Notes under the pieces: model-generated
Database searches by the model: none
What the model saw: only the letters and a program-made list of their open reading frames with translations
Told to the model about the DNA's origin: nothing
Position numbers and translations under genes: made by a program
Origin: Ramlibacter tataouinensis
Lineage (GTDB): Bacteria; Pseudomonadota; Gammaproteobacteria; Burkholderiales; Burkholderiaceae_C
Reading direction: 5' to 3'
NCBI RefSeq assembly: GCF_001580455.1
Contig: NZ_CP010951.1
Coordinates: forward strand, 2,691,001 to 2,755,000
Length of the DNA: 64,000 nt
Shown here: piece by piece, positions 1 through 7,710 of the stretch
How positions within the stretch are numbered: position 1 is the first letter of the stretch
Layout of the letters: each line of letters begins with the position of its first letter

Positions 1-743
1 AGATCGCACCCTGGGCCCACATCGACGTCCCGCTCTATGCGGCGCCGGCGGCGAAGTTCGTGCGCATCCGGGAGCGGGCGCTAGCCAAGTCGGCTACGAC
101 CGCCAGCGTTCATGACTCGGCGCGCCTGCTGGAGAGCATCGACTTCGGCGAATACGCCGAACAGGCCTGGGAGGAGCTGGACGAGATCGTGATGGCATGC
201 CGCTCCGGTCAGTGGATAAAGTCGGATCCGGAGATCGTGGCGCGCTGGTTCAACGACAAGGTGCTGCTGCACACCGAGCAGCTGCGCCGGGTCTGCCGCT
301 ATGCCAAGGCCTGGCGCGACAAGTGGTGGACCAAGGGCGGCCCCTCCTCCGTGTGTCTCATGATCGCTATCGCGCAGAAATTCGAGCCCAAGAGCGGGCG
401 CGACGACCTGGCGCTGGAGCAGGCGATGCGAACCCTCGCCGGTGCCCTGGCGGGTCCGGTGCGCGAGAGCGTTATCGGCGCCGAAGACTTCAATCGTCTG
501 GATGCGGCCGAGCGCGCCGCGGCCACGCAGCGCGCTTCAGAAACGGCCGAAGCGATGCAGAAAGCCCGCATGCGGCGCGAGGACGACAAGCAGGCGGCGG
601 TACAGCAGTTGCGCGGCGAGCTGGGCGAGCGCGTGCCCATGCGAACCGACCTCGTCGACGCCGACACCGTTGCGGCCCAGGTCCTGGCCGTCGCGCCGGC
701 CAAGGTCGCCGCGCCAGTGGTGCGCGCCACCAGCGCGGGCTGA
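1..743 (+). CDS. CBASS CD-NTase (cGAS/DncV-like), 3' part only
   Basis: The gene is already open at the left edge (first whole codon at position 3), so only its C-terminal part is present; the in-frame GTG at 60 is not a real start. CD-NTases make cyclic di- or trinucleotides on phage sensing and so switch on a CBASS effector. The retained start reads HIDVPLY, which matches the strand carrying the third catalytic acid of the polymerase-beta-like core. The helical half has the family-like stretch around QLRRVCRYAKAWRDKWW followed by GGPSS. The last ~70 residues are Ala/Arg/Glu-rich and end in an Ala/Val/Pro-rich tail with a terminal Gly. In type II CBASS the CD-NTase C-terminal Gly is the one Cap2 conjugates to target proteins, so that ending fits. 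The stop lies one base before the Cap2 start. Nucleotide specificity cannot be told because the GS and DxD motifs lie outside the window. Confidence 0.8.
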   Translation, partial: IAPWAHIDVPLYAAPAAKFVRIRERALAKSATTASVHDSARLLESIDFGEYAEQAWEELDEIVMACRSGQWIKSDPEIVARWFNDKVLLHTEQLRRVCRYAKAWRDKWWTKGGPSSVCLMIAIAQKFEPKSGRDDLALEQAMRTLAGALAGPVRESVIGAEDFNRLDAAERAAATQRASETAEAMQKARMRREDDKQAAVQQLRGELGERVPMRTDLVDADTVAAQVLAVAPAKVAAPVVRATSAG

Positions 744-744
744 C

Positions 745-2403
745 ATGGGGCAAGAAGCCGTCGCCGCCGGACTCCGCGAGCTCGCCGCGCGCGGCTTCTC
801 GGGCATGGGCTACGTGGGCGAGCAGCGGATGTTCCGCGGCACGCTCGCCAGCCCGCGCGGACCGCTTTCGGTGGCCATCCTGATCCAGGACTGGGACTTC
901 CTTGAATACCCAACCATCATCGTCACTGACGGGATGAAGAAATTCCCGCAGTTGCGCCCGCATCTGGATGTGCATGGCGGACTGTGCTACTTCGCCCGGC
1001 GCAGCGTCGTCCTGGACCGCTACGACGCCGGCACTGCGGTTGCCCAATGTCTGGAACAGGCACAGGCGGTGCTCGGCAAGATCTTGGATGACCGCAACTA
1101 CGTCGTTCAGGACATCCAGAACGAATTCCTGGTGCACTGGGACCGCGCCGAGCCGCCGGCGATGCCCTTTTATTTGGTGGGCGTCGCGCCGCAGGCAAGG
1201 TCCGCGCGCATCCACTTCGACCAGGCAGGGAACCGCGCCCTTCTGAGCGACAACGCCGCAGAGGCGCAGGCGCTTGCCTCCTGCATGGGATGGGGACAGC
1301 TTTCGGAAGCGATGAACCGATGCTGGCTCTTTCGCAGCGACAAGCTCCCGCCGGTGCCCGGTCATTTCCCCGCGACAGTCGAGGAGTTTTTCTCGTGGCT
1401 GCGGCAGTGGGACCAGCGGCTGTCCCACGCGATTCAGCACCACTTCGCCACCGATGCCGCCTACGAGTACGAGCGCTTGGTCATGGCAGTTCACATGCCG
1501 GCCGGCTGGATCGGCGTGATGTTCGCACCGCGGCCGCCGGGCAAGCTCACCTGCGGGCAGATGAAGGCCTACCTGCACGGACGCGGAGGTTCGACTCCCA
1601 TTCAAAGGTTGACGGTGACGGACGTCAGCGCCGAGTTCGTGCACAGCCGAAATCTGTCGTTCAAGAATTTGACGGGGAAGCGGATCACCCTGGTGGGATG
1701 CGGCGCGATCGGCTCGCAGCTCGCACCGGCCCTTGTACGCCTTGGCGCCGGCCAAGGCCAACAAGGCCTGCTGCGCCTCGTCGACGAGGAAGACCTCATG
1801 GCAGAGAACCTCGGGCGCCACTACCTGGGCTACAACCGTCTTGGACAACCGAAGGCCCGCGCGTTGCGCGACGAGATCGAACGCCAGTTTCCGCTTGCGA
1901 AATTGGACGATCTGAGCAAGGCGGTGCAAGACCTTCGGCTGGACGTGATGCGCGACGACTTGCTGATCGATGCCACGGGCGACCAGGCAGTCAGCGAATT
2001 TCTCAATGGCCAGTGGTTGGATGCCAAGCGACCCCTTCCAGTGCTCTATGTCTGGATCAAGGGCAATGGAGAGTGCGTTCAGTCGCTTTGGTGCGCCGGG
2101 CAGGAGGACGCCTGTTTCCATTGCCTGCGGGTCCCAGATGCCGAGGCGTACCGAAAAGACCGGCATCCCGTTCTCAAGCGCGCACCCGAACTCAAGCGCC
2201 TCGGCTGCCACGCGTTCACCCCCTACGCGGTTTCGAGCGGCCTGCAGGCAGCGGCGCTGGCCACCGATGTCATCTGCGACTGGCTGCAGGGCCGCATGTC
2301 TCCTAGGTTTCGAACGCGAAGCCGGGAGAACGTGGACGTGCACCACGTCGCCTCCATGGATCTGCCTCCCCTCTCAGGATGCCTGGCATGTACGCCCCAC
2401 TAG
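745..2403 (+). CDS. cap2: Cap2-like E2-E1 fusion of type II CBASS
   Basis: A 552-residue protein that in type II CBASS conjugates the C-terminus of the CD-NTase to targets by ubiquitin-like chemistry, priming nucleotide synthesis. The N-terminal ~150 residues look like an E2 domain, with candidate catalytic Cys81 in GGLCYF. A ThiF/E1 adenylation domain starts near residue 312, with the nucleotide-binding loop GCGAIG (318-323) and the acidic VDEED (346-350). Cys488 in GCHAFTPY is the candidate E1 thiolate. Two CxxC pairs (C457/C460 and C546/C549) probably bind one structural zinc. The ATG at 745 follows the CD-NTase stop by one base, so translation is probably coupled; an upstream in-frame extension overlaps the CD-NTase and is not real. 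Domain identity is strong; the active cysteines are assigned by position only. Confidence 0.88.
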   Translation: MGQEAVAAGLRELAARGFSGMGYVGEQRMFRGTLASPRGPLSVAILIQDWDFLEYPTIIVTDGMKKFPQLRPHLDVHGGLCYFARRSVVLDRYDAGTAVAQCLEQAQAVLGKILDDRNYVVQDIQNEFLVHWDRAEPPAMPFYLVGVAPQARSARIHFDQAGNRALLSDNAAEAQALASCMGWGQLSEAMNRCWLFRSDKLPPVPGHFPATVEEFFSWLRQWDQRLSHAIQHHFATDAAYEYERLVMAVHMPAGWIGVMFAPRPPGKLTCGQMKAYLHGRGGSTPIQRLTVTDVSAEFVHSRNLSFKNLTGKRITLVGCGAIGSQLAPALVRLGAGQGQQGLLRLVDEEDLMAENLGRHYLGYNRLGQPKARALRDEIERQFPLAKLDDLSKAVQDLRLDVMRDDLLIDATGDQAVSEFLNGQWLDAKRPLPVLYVWIKGNGECVQSLWCAGQEDACFHCLRVPDAEAYRKDRHPVLKRAPELKRLGCHAFTPYAVSSGLQAAALATDVICDWLQGRMSPRFRTRSRENVDVHHVASMDLPPLSGCLACTPH

Positions 2404-2885
2404 CCGTGGCCCATCCTCTTCGAGCCGGCGCCTGGATCCTAGTGGAGGGCAGCGTGCTGACGATGATCGCGCGATACCGGCAGAAGCGCGCCACCACGCC
2501 GGAGTCTGGCGGAATCCTCACCGGCCTGCGGCGCGGCGACCATTTGCACATCACAGAGCTCACCTGTCCGGGGCCGGACGATCGGTGCGAGAGGCTGGCC
2601 TTTCATCGGTCGCAACGCTTCCATCAACAGAGTGCGCGGCAACGCTGGCAACGCTCGCAGGGTTTAGTCGACTACATGGGAGAGTGGCACACCCACCCAC
2701 AGCACAAGCCCTTCCCGTCCAGCACCGATCAGCGTGAGTGGCGAGCACTGCTGCGGCATTACGAGCAGCCCCTCGCGTTCCTGATCGCCGGCGTTGGGAA
2801 CCTGGTGTGGGTGGGTGCAGGGATCCGCGGGCAAGTCGTCGGGCAGACCGCGCCGACCAACATGGCAGGAGACCCACATGGGTAA
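2379..2885 (+). CDS. cap3: Cap3-like JAB/JAMM isopeptidase of CBASS
   Basis: A 168-residue JAMM metalloprotease. Cap3 removes the conjugates made by Cap2 and so counteracts CD-NTase priming. The full zinc motif is visible: Glu42 in PESGG, His104 and His106 in EWHTHP, Ser114 and Asp117 in PFPSSTD. The start overlaps the end of cap2 by 25 bases; a second ATG at 2388 has a better-placed AGGA and may be the true start. The 3' end overlaps the next gene by eight bases (ATGGGTAA). Length is close to the usual ~160 residues. Cap2 plus Cap3 directly after a CD-NTase is the hallmark of type II CBASS. Confidence 0.88.
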   Translation: MPGMYAPLAVAHPLRAGAWILVEGSVLTMIARYRQKRATTPESGGILTGLRRGDHLHITELTCPGPDDRCERLAFHRSQRFHQQSARQRWQRSQGLVDYMGEWHTHPQHKPFPSSTDQREWRALLRHYEQPLAFLIAGVGNLVWVGAGIRGQVVGQTAPTNMAGDPHG

Positions 2886-4293
2886 GGCTTCACGACTCTT
2901 CAACGGTCAAGCGGAACAAACGCTCCACGCCAAGGTGACGCCGTCGACAGAGCAGCGGGACTTCCTCCAGCAGCGATGGAACAACCTCGCGGACCACTTG
3001 AAAGCACGGCTTGCACAACACGGGTACGGGATCAGCACTTGGCTGCAGGGATCCTACAAATACGGCACACTCATCAAACCCGTAAAGTGGGGTGACCAAT
3101 ACGATGTGGACTTGGGCCTATATTTCGAATGGGAGCCTCAGGCGGGTCAACCGGAACCAGCGCCAGGCCAACTGCGCACATGGGTCCAACGCGAGCTGCA
3201 TTCTTACAAAGAGAATGCGCCTGAACTGAAAGAGGTTGCCGAGCCCGCGAAGGAGCGTTGCTCCAGGGCCATCTTCACCCGTCGGTTCCACATCGATACG
3301 CCGACCTACCATCTTGACCCTCAGTCGGACAAACGACGGCTGGCAACGCTTTCGGGGAAGTGGGAAGACAGCGATCCGAAGGCTCTTTACAAGTGGTTCA
3401 AGAAGGTGCAAAGCGGGGCCGAACGCGAGCAGATGCGTCGGCTCATCCGCTATTTGAAGGCTTGGGCCGCCGTCGCGTTCGAAGGCGCGGACGACGCAAG
3501 GCCCTCCTCGATCGTGCTGACCGTGCTGACCGCTCAGATCTACGAGTCGATGTGGCTGGAGCGCTTCGGGGGAATTGACGACGAGGACGCCCTCATTCTC
3601 GTGGTGAAACGGATGTATGCGCGCTTGACCGAGAGCGCAGAGGTCTGGAACCCCGTGAATCGGAAGGAAAACCTGAATCGGATCTCCGCAGCAGCCTGGC
3701 CCGTGTTCATGACGCGCTTGACTGCACTCCTGGACTGCGCCGATGCCGCAGAGGCAGCGCATGACGAGTTCGCTGCGGCGTGCGCTTGGTCGGCTGCATT
3801 CTCGTACCTAATGCCGCTACCCGAGACCGACCTCGTCGAGGTCGAACAGGATTCGACACGCATGGCGATCATGCAAGTCCCCGATGTGCGAATCGAGGTT
3901 GCCGAGGACGTTGACTTCAAGACATCCGTGAACACACATGAGAACGAGGTTGTCGAGGTGGCAAAGAATCGCTGGCTACGCTTCAGCATTGCCAACCCGC
4001 AGTTGGTGCCACCAATGGCTTCGATCGAGTGGACGGTGCGCAATGACGGAGCGGACGCGGAGTCCTTGGGCGATTTGGGGCATACCCAGGGCGGCATCGG
4101 GCTGCACCAAGTTGTAGAGCGGACCGCATACGCAGGCAAGCAGTACATGGATCTGGTGATCCGCTTGAATGGCACGGTCTATGCGGCGCGCCGCGTCGCC
4201 GTCCACATCCGCGACAACCACCAGCTCGGGCAAAAACGAGCTACGCCGCGTGCCTGGTTGAGCCTCCGAACCCGCAAAGGTCGCCGGCGATGA
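2878..4293 (+). CDS. Second CD-NTase (SMODS type) with C-terminal AGS-C sensor-like domain
   Basis: A 471-residue complete nucleotidyltransferase. Catalytic signatures are intact: GSYKYGT (58-64), D76-V-D78 in DVDLGLYF, and the third acid Asp140 in FHIDTP. Residues ~160-310 are the helical half. Residues ~340-446 form a beta-rich tail containing RFSIANPQ, IEWTVRNDG and YMDLVIRLNG, resembling the adenylyl/guanylyl and SMODS C-terminal (AGS-C) domain described by Burroughs and colleagues. It should make a cyclic oligonucleotide second messenger, with the tail sensing a ligand or controlling activity. The ATG overlaps the Cap3 stop, and the next gene starts in an ATGA overlap, so this second CD-NTase belongs to the same transcript as Cap2/Cap3. 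Two CD-NTases in one operon is unusual. Product and exact clade are unknown. Confidence 0.85.
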   Translation: MGKASRLFNGQAEQTLHAKVTPSTEQRDFLQQRWNNLADHLKARLAQHGYGISTWLQGSYKYGTLIKPVKWGDQYDVDLGLYFEWEPQAGQPEPAPGQLRTWVQRELHSYKENAPELKEVAEPAKERCSRAIFTRRFHIDTPTYHLDPQSDKRRLATLSGKWEDSDPKALYKWFKKVQSGAEREQMRRLIRYLKAWAAVAFEGADDARPSSIVLTVLTAQIYESMWLERFGGIDDEDALILVVKRMYARLTESAEVWNPVNRKENLNRISAAAWPVFMTRLTALLDCADAAEAAHDEFAAACAWSAAFSYLMPLPETDLVEVEQDSTRMAIMQVPDVRIEVAEDVDFKTSVNTHENEVVEVAKNRWLRFSIANPQLVPPMASIEWTVRNDGADAESLGDLGHTQGGIGLHQVVERTAYAGKQYMDLVIRLNGTVYAARRVAVHIRDNHQLGQKRATPRAWLSLRTRKGRRR

Positions 4294-5081
4294 ATGGGCG
4301 CGCAGTGGACGACTTAACTCTGGCTGAGACGCAACGAAAGCTGCGAGGAGACGCTCTATCGTTTGCCGCTCAGGTCGATAGGTTCGCCACCGATGTTCTC
4401 GCTTCTCAGTGCTCCCAAGGCAACAATCACCGAGTAGTCAAGATGGCTCAAGCGGTGCGCATGCTGCGCACGTTTCAGGCCGTTCTGACTCTCGTAAGAG
4501 AGGAACTGAACGACGGCGCGGGCGCATTGTTGCGCGGTCTGCTCGAACAGTACTTTGTCTATCGTGCGATCGAGAATGACCAAGCGATGTTGCAGCGGGC
4601 TACGGCGGAAGTGGAGGCTGAAAGCCACAAGGCACTGAAGGCGCTCTTGGACATGGATCCCGTAGCCAGAGCGGAGGAGCTCACGGACGAAGCTCTTTCA
4701 GCTGCGCTCAGCAGCCTACAAGGTGGAACGGGCTTCAACGCGTTTGACTGGGCGGCCAAGACCCGAATGCAGGACGCGCATCGCACCCTATATCGTCTCC
4801 TGAGTCCCTACGTCCACGGGTCGATTGGAGTCCTGGTCCAGTATGTCCGCCTGAATGAGGCCGGGCAGGCAGATGGGATCTGCTCCAAGATCGCACATCT
4901 GGAATCAATCGAGTTCATGCTTTGCGCAGCCAGCATGTTGCTCGAATGCACCGAACGTCTGAACGACGAACCCAATACCGAGTCCCGGCGCGCGATGTTC
5001 GGACTGCTGGCATCCGATCAACGAGCACTCTACGGTCGCTATTGGGCGCTGAAGGAGGCCAAGGACTGCGCTACGCGCTAG
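4290..5081 (+). CDS. DUF5677-like helical protein with HEPN-like RxxxxxxH motif
   Basis: A 263-residue, almost wholly alpha-helical protein starting in an ATGA overlap with the CD-NTase. Features recalling DUF5677 are the LLRGLLEQYFVYRAI helix (81-95) and the helix ending R169-LLSPYV-H176-GS. R-x6-H falls in the spacing range of HEPN ribonucleases and related toxins, and the VHGS ending also recalls helical HEPN-like families, so an RNase effector is possible. No membrane segment or signal peptide is visible. Its position as the last gene of the CBASS-type operon suggests an effector or accessory factor. It converges on the neighbouring minus-strand gene with an 11-bp overlap of the 3' ends. 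Family match is moderate; the RNase role is inference. Confidence 0.6.
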   Translation: MNGRAVDDLTLAETQRKLRGDALSFAAQVDRFATDVLASQCSQGNNHRVVKMAQAVRMLRTFQAVLTLVREELNDGAGALLRGLLEQYFVYRAIENDQAMLQRATAEVEAESHKALKALLDMDPVARAEELTDEALSAALSSLQGGTGFNAFDWAAKTRMQDAHRTLYRLLSPYVHGSIGVLVQYVRLNEAGQADGICSKIAHLESIEFMLCAASMLLECTERLNDEPNTESRRAMFGLLASDQRALYGRYWALKEAKDCATR

Positions 5082-5808
5082 CCGCCACTGGCGTCTCACT
5101 ATCGATCGACTGGGACGAGGAGATCGGCACCGGAACTTCCGCAACACCGCCAGAGAGCTGATCGGGCCATTTTTCCAGCGCAACCTCGAAGCAGTCCACC
5201 TCTTCACAGTCCCGCGACACTAGCTTCAGTCGAAGCTCACCGTGTGTCGGCGTACTCGTCCAATAGAACCCGTGCAGCACTGTGCTTCGGTTCTGCAGGC
5301 GCAACTCGCCCGAACCCTTGGTGACCTTGTTCTCGTTGTTGAAGAGTCGAGTCATTTCGAACACATAGCGCAATCGTGTGTCCAGGTTTCTTGCATCCTG
5401 AACAATGCCCTCAAGCTTGGACGTTCCGATGATTGCCCGCGTGAATGACTGAACACTCAAGCTCAAATAGGTCTGCCGAATGACGAACACGATCGGAATC
5501 TTCATTTGGATCCCGCTCGTCGCCTTGTAGTCTGATGTAAGTGTCCCGCACCAAACGCCGTGGACCACGGGTCGGTCAATCCAGCGCGCGAGCCACTCGC
5601 GCTTCCATGAAGCTTGATGAACTCCCCCGACGATCAGGAGCGAAATGGCCACCGCTGTTGAAAACGCTCTGAAACCATCCCCCAGCCCCACGGTACCTTG
5701 TGCAAGCCATATCACTCCCAGGATGACAGCCCCCAGGGCCAGCGTCACATACCAAGAGATTCGGAGGAGCTGTTTCAGTTCAGAAATGGTCAGGGTAAGG
5801 TTATGCAT
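5071..5808 (-). CDS. Cap15-like effector (two TM plus beta-rich domain)
   Basis: A 245-residue protein with two hydrophobic helices near residues 16-36 and 46-66, then a beta-rich domain from about residue 80 (HGVWCGTLTSDY, IPIVFVIRQTYLSLSV, HGFYWTSTPTHGELRLKL). This matches the S-2TMbeta/Cap15 layout, in which a cyclic nucleotide binds the beta-barrel and the protein oligomerises to disrupt the inner membrane. The ATG at 5808 is preferred because GAGAGGAG lies about 9 bases upstream and it overlaps the preceding gene by eight bases (ATGCATAA); the frame is open upstream to 5901. It is co-directional with the DAC-like gene and convergent with the CD-NTase operon, so it is probably a separately transcribed effector module. 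The Ser/Pro/Ala tail (220-245) is probably disordered. Confidence 0.72.
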   Translation of the reverse strand: MHNLTLTISELKQLLRISWYVTLALGAVILGVIWLAQGTVGLGDGFRAFSTAVAISLLIVGGVHQASWKREWLARWIDRPVVHGVWCGTLTSDYKATSGIQMKIPIVFVIRQTYLSLSVQSFTRAIIGTSKLEGIVQDARNLDTRLRYVFEMTRLFNNENKVTKGSGELRLQNRSTVLHGFYWTSTPTHGELRLKLVSRDCEEVDCFEVALEKWPDQLSGGVAEVPVPISSSQSIDSETPVAASA

Positions 5809-6289
5809 GTCGAACAGCTCCTCTCTCGTGGATTCGGCCATTTCTATAGATGACCAATTCGCCGTCTGTCGACAGCAGCGCGACGCAGTCCGTGCACTCA
5901 TACTTCGACACCAGCAAAGCGGTTAGCTGGCGTGCTCCGAAGGGTATCTGGAGGTCATCAATTCCATTCAGAATCCCCAAATCCGGCGCCAAGTACTGCG
6001 AGATGTGGGTCAAGGAACCACTCGCGCATTCGACGAAGTGGAACCCATCATGCCAACTAGACGAACGCGCGGACACTCGAGCGAGAGCGAGGCCGATGTC
6101 TTGGACCCCTCTGACAGGCAAAGGTGGACGAGCGAAACAACTTCCAAGCGCAACCGACGGCAACGCAATCGGATCGTCGTATACAACGAACCCTAGCCCG
6201 ACGAAGTCTGGCGAGCGCTTCGCAAAAACGATTGATGCGATTCCCGCGGCAAGATCGACCCCGATGCTAGTGCGGCTAGTGGTTGCCAT
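5801..6289 (-). CDS. Diadenylate-cyclase-fold (DisA_N/DACN-like) protein
   Basis: A 162-residue soluble protein. Its second half has the order of motifs seen in DisA_N domains and the related DACN sensor families. HDGF (80-83) stands where DisA has DGA. GARQ (118-121) stands where it has GTRHR, followed by TALLVSKY and the strand-turn LLSTDGELVIYRNG (139-151). The Asp-Gly and Arg are kept but the His of RHR is Gln, so it may be a nucleotide sensor or a weak or inactive cyclase. The ATG follows a GGGGGA Shine-Dalgarno-like stretch. It overlaps the Cap15-like gene by eight bases, so the two should be made together. The fold is assigned by motif pattern alone; an unrelated fold remains possible. 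Confidence 0.5.
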   Translation of the reverse strand: MATTSRTSIGVDLAAGIASIVFAKRSPDFVGLGFVVYDDPIALPSVALGSCFARPPLPVRGVQDIGLALARVSARSSSWHDGFHFVECASGSLTHISQYLAPDLGILNGIDDLQIPFGARQLTALLVSKYECTDCVALLSTDGELVIYRNGRIHERGAVRHA

Positions 6290-6880
6290 TGAGTCCCCCG
6301 TCCACAGTATGCCTGCCCCAGCGAAGCATCCTGAGATGCATCCCTTTTCCCGAACTCTACCCGCCTCCGCCCAAGATGCATGCTTGCGTGACTGGCTGCT
6401 GTCTTGGGCCCAATCGCTGCAGTCTCCTCTGATTCACTTCATCACGAGCCCTTGAAAGGACTGACGGACGGTTGGCCGCTATGGACACATAGCAAACCTG
6501 CCCCCAGAGAACAGCTAGGAACTGGCCGGAAGCGGTCGTAGCTAGCTATCGAAAATCGAGCATTGACATTGACCAGACTTCTGGCGACGGCTGCTTCCGA
6601 CCAATCGTGATCGCTCGTCGCGCCCGTCGCCCCAATGTCGGGTATCGGCAACCGCCGACAGTGGGAAGCGCCAACCTGACCGACCGTCCCCAGTCTTGAG
6701 CGGTCCTTCCTTCGACTTCCGCGATGAGCCAATCCTCCCAAAGCGGATCTGCGTCGGGGAGGCAGTTGACATAAACGCGATCGGCTCAAGACGCGCCGGC
6801 TCGCAGCATGTTCACTTCCGTTATCGCTGCCCCCGAACTACAGGAAGGGACGGGTTGCACGGCCGCCGTGCGGCAGTCTG
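6290..6880. other. Non-coding stretch between defence island and pan operon
   Basis: About 590 bp with no reading frame that looks like a real protein. Short frames on both strands have no start signal or recognisable fold. The 6450-6700 part has the look of a dispersed, decayed non-coding repeat common between Burkholderiales genes, but that is an impression only. It is the natural place for the right boundary of the defence island and for the promoter of the minus-strand DAC-like/Cap15-like pair. I see no tRNA, att-like direct repeat or clear terminator. Confidence 0.4.
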
Positions 6881-7705
6881 TCAGACCTCCATGTTGTCGA
6901 TCAGCCGCGTACGCCCGAGCCTCGCCGCACCGAGCGCGATCAGCGGCTCACCGGCTCCCGCGGGCGCCCGGAGGTCGGCTCGGCGCCGAACTGTCATGTA
7001 GTCAGGCTGCCAGCCGCGACGACGCAGCACGTCGATCGCCGCTTGCTCGATGTCACCGGTCGTTTCCCCCGCCCGAACCTGTTCTGCCATGCGCGCAAGC
7101 GCGAGCGACAGCTGTACTGCCTCCTGTCGTTCGCTTGCGGTCAGATAGCCGTTGCGCGACGACAGCGCCAGCCCGTCGGCGGCGCGCTGCGTTTCGGCGG
7201 CCACCATCTCGATCGGCAGCGCGAACTGCCGCACCATCTGCCGCAGCACCATCAACTGCTGATAGTCCTTTTTTCCGAACACCGCCACGTGCGGCTGCAC
7301 GCACTGGAGCAACTTCATCACGACCGTGCTGACGCCCGTGAAGAACCCCGGGCGAAACTGTCCTTCGAGGATGTCGGCCAGCGCGGCGTCGGGCACGACC
7401 TTGAAAGTTTGCGGCTGCGGATACATCTCGCGTTCGTTCGGCGCGAACAGCAGGTCGCAACCGGCGGCCTGCAGTTTCTGCGCGTCGTCCTGCAAGGTGC
7501 GTGGATAGGTGTCGAAGTCCTCGTGCGGCAGGAACTGCAGGCGGTTGACGAAGACGCTCGCCACCGTAACGTCGCCTAGCGGCTTGGCCTGGTGCACGAG
7601 CGCGATGTGCCCTTCGTGCAGATTTCCCATGGTGGGAACGAACGCTGGCCTGCGAAACGACGACAGGCGCTCCCTGAGTTCGGCAATGGTGTGGACGATA
7701 TGCAT
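6881..7705 (-). CDS. panC: Pantothenate synthetase
   Basis: A 274-residue enzyme joining pantoate and beta-alanine with ATP to make pantothenate, the precursor of CoA. Family features are visible: the nucleotidyltransferase entry motif PTMGNLHEGH near residue 24, FGKKDYQQL near residue 151 and SSRNGYL near residue 188. The ATG at 7705 lies five bases after the panB stop; an open frame continues upstream over panB, but the protein family starts here (MHIVHTIAELRE). It is the last gene of the panD-panB-panC operon. Cytosolic; length normal. Confidence 0.97.
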   Translation of the reverse strand: MHIVHTIAELRERLSSFRRPAFVPTMGNLHEGHIALVHQAKPLGDVTVASVFVNRLQFLPHEDFDTYPRTLQDDAQKLQAAGCDLLFAPNEREMYPQPQTFKVVPDAALADILEGQFRPGFFTGVSTVVMKLLQCVQPHVAVFGKKDYQQLMVLRQMVRQFALPIEMVAAETQRAADGLALSSRNGYLTASERQEAVQLSLALARMAEQVRAGETTGDIEQAAIDVLRRRGWQPDYMTVRRRADLRAPAGAGEPLIALGAARLGRTRLIDNMEV

Positions 7706-7710
7706 GGTGA

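Noticed and set aside
60..62. GTG at 60 as the start of the first gene
   Set aside because: The frame is open to the left edge and its upstream residues match the CD-NTase core, so the gene simply runs in from outside.
490..2346. A 618-codon minus-strand frame over the Cap2 region
   Set aside because: No recognisable domain; antisense to the well-supported E2-E1 protein.
6857..6871. GCACGGC/GCCGTGC hairpin after panC as a terminator
   Set aside because: The loop is too small and no T-run follows in the direction of panC transcription.
6442..6880. Short frames on both strands between the DAC-like gene and panC
   Set aside because: No start signals, no folds, and composition like non-coding repeat text.
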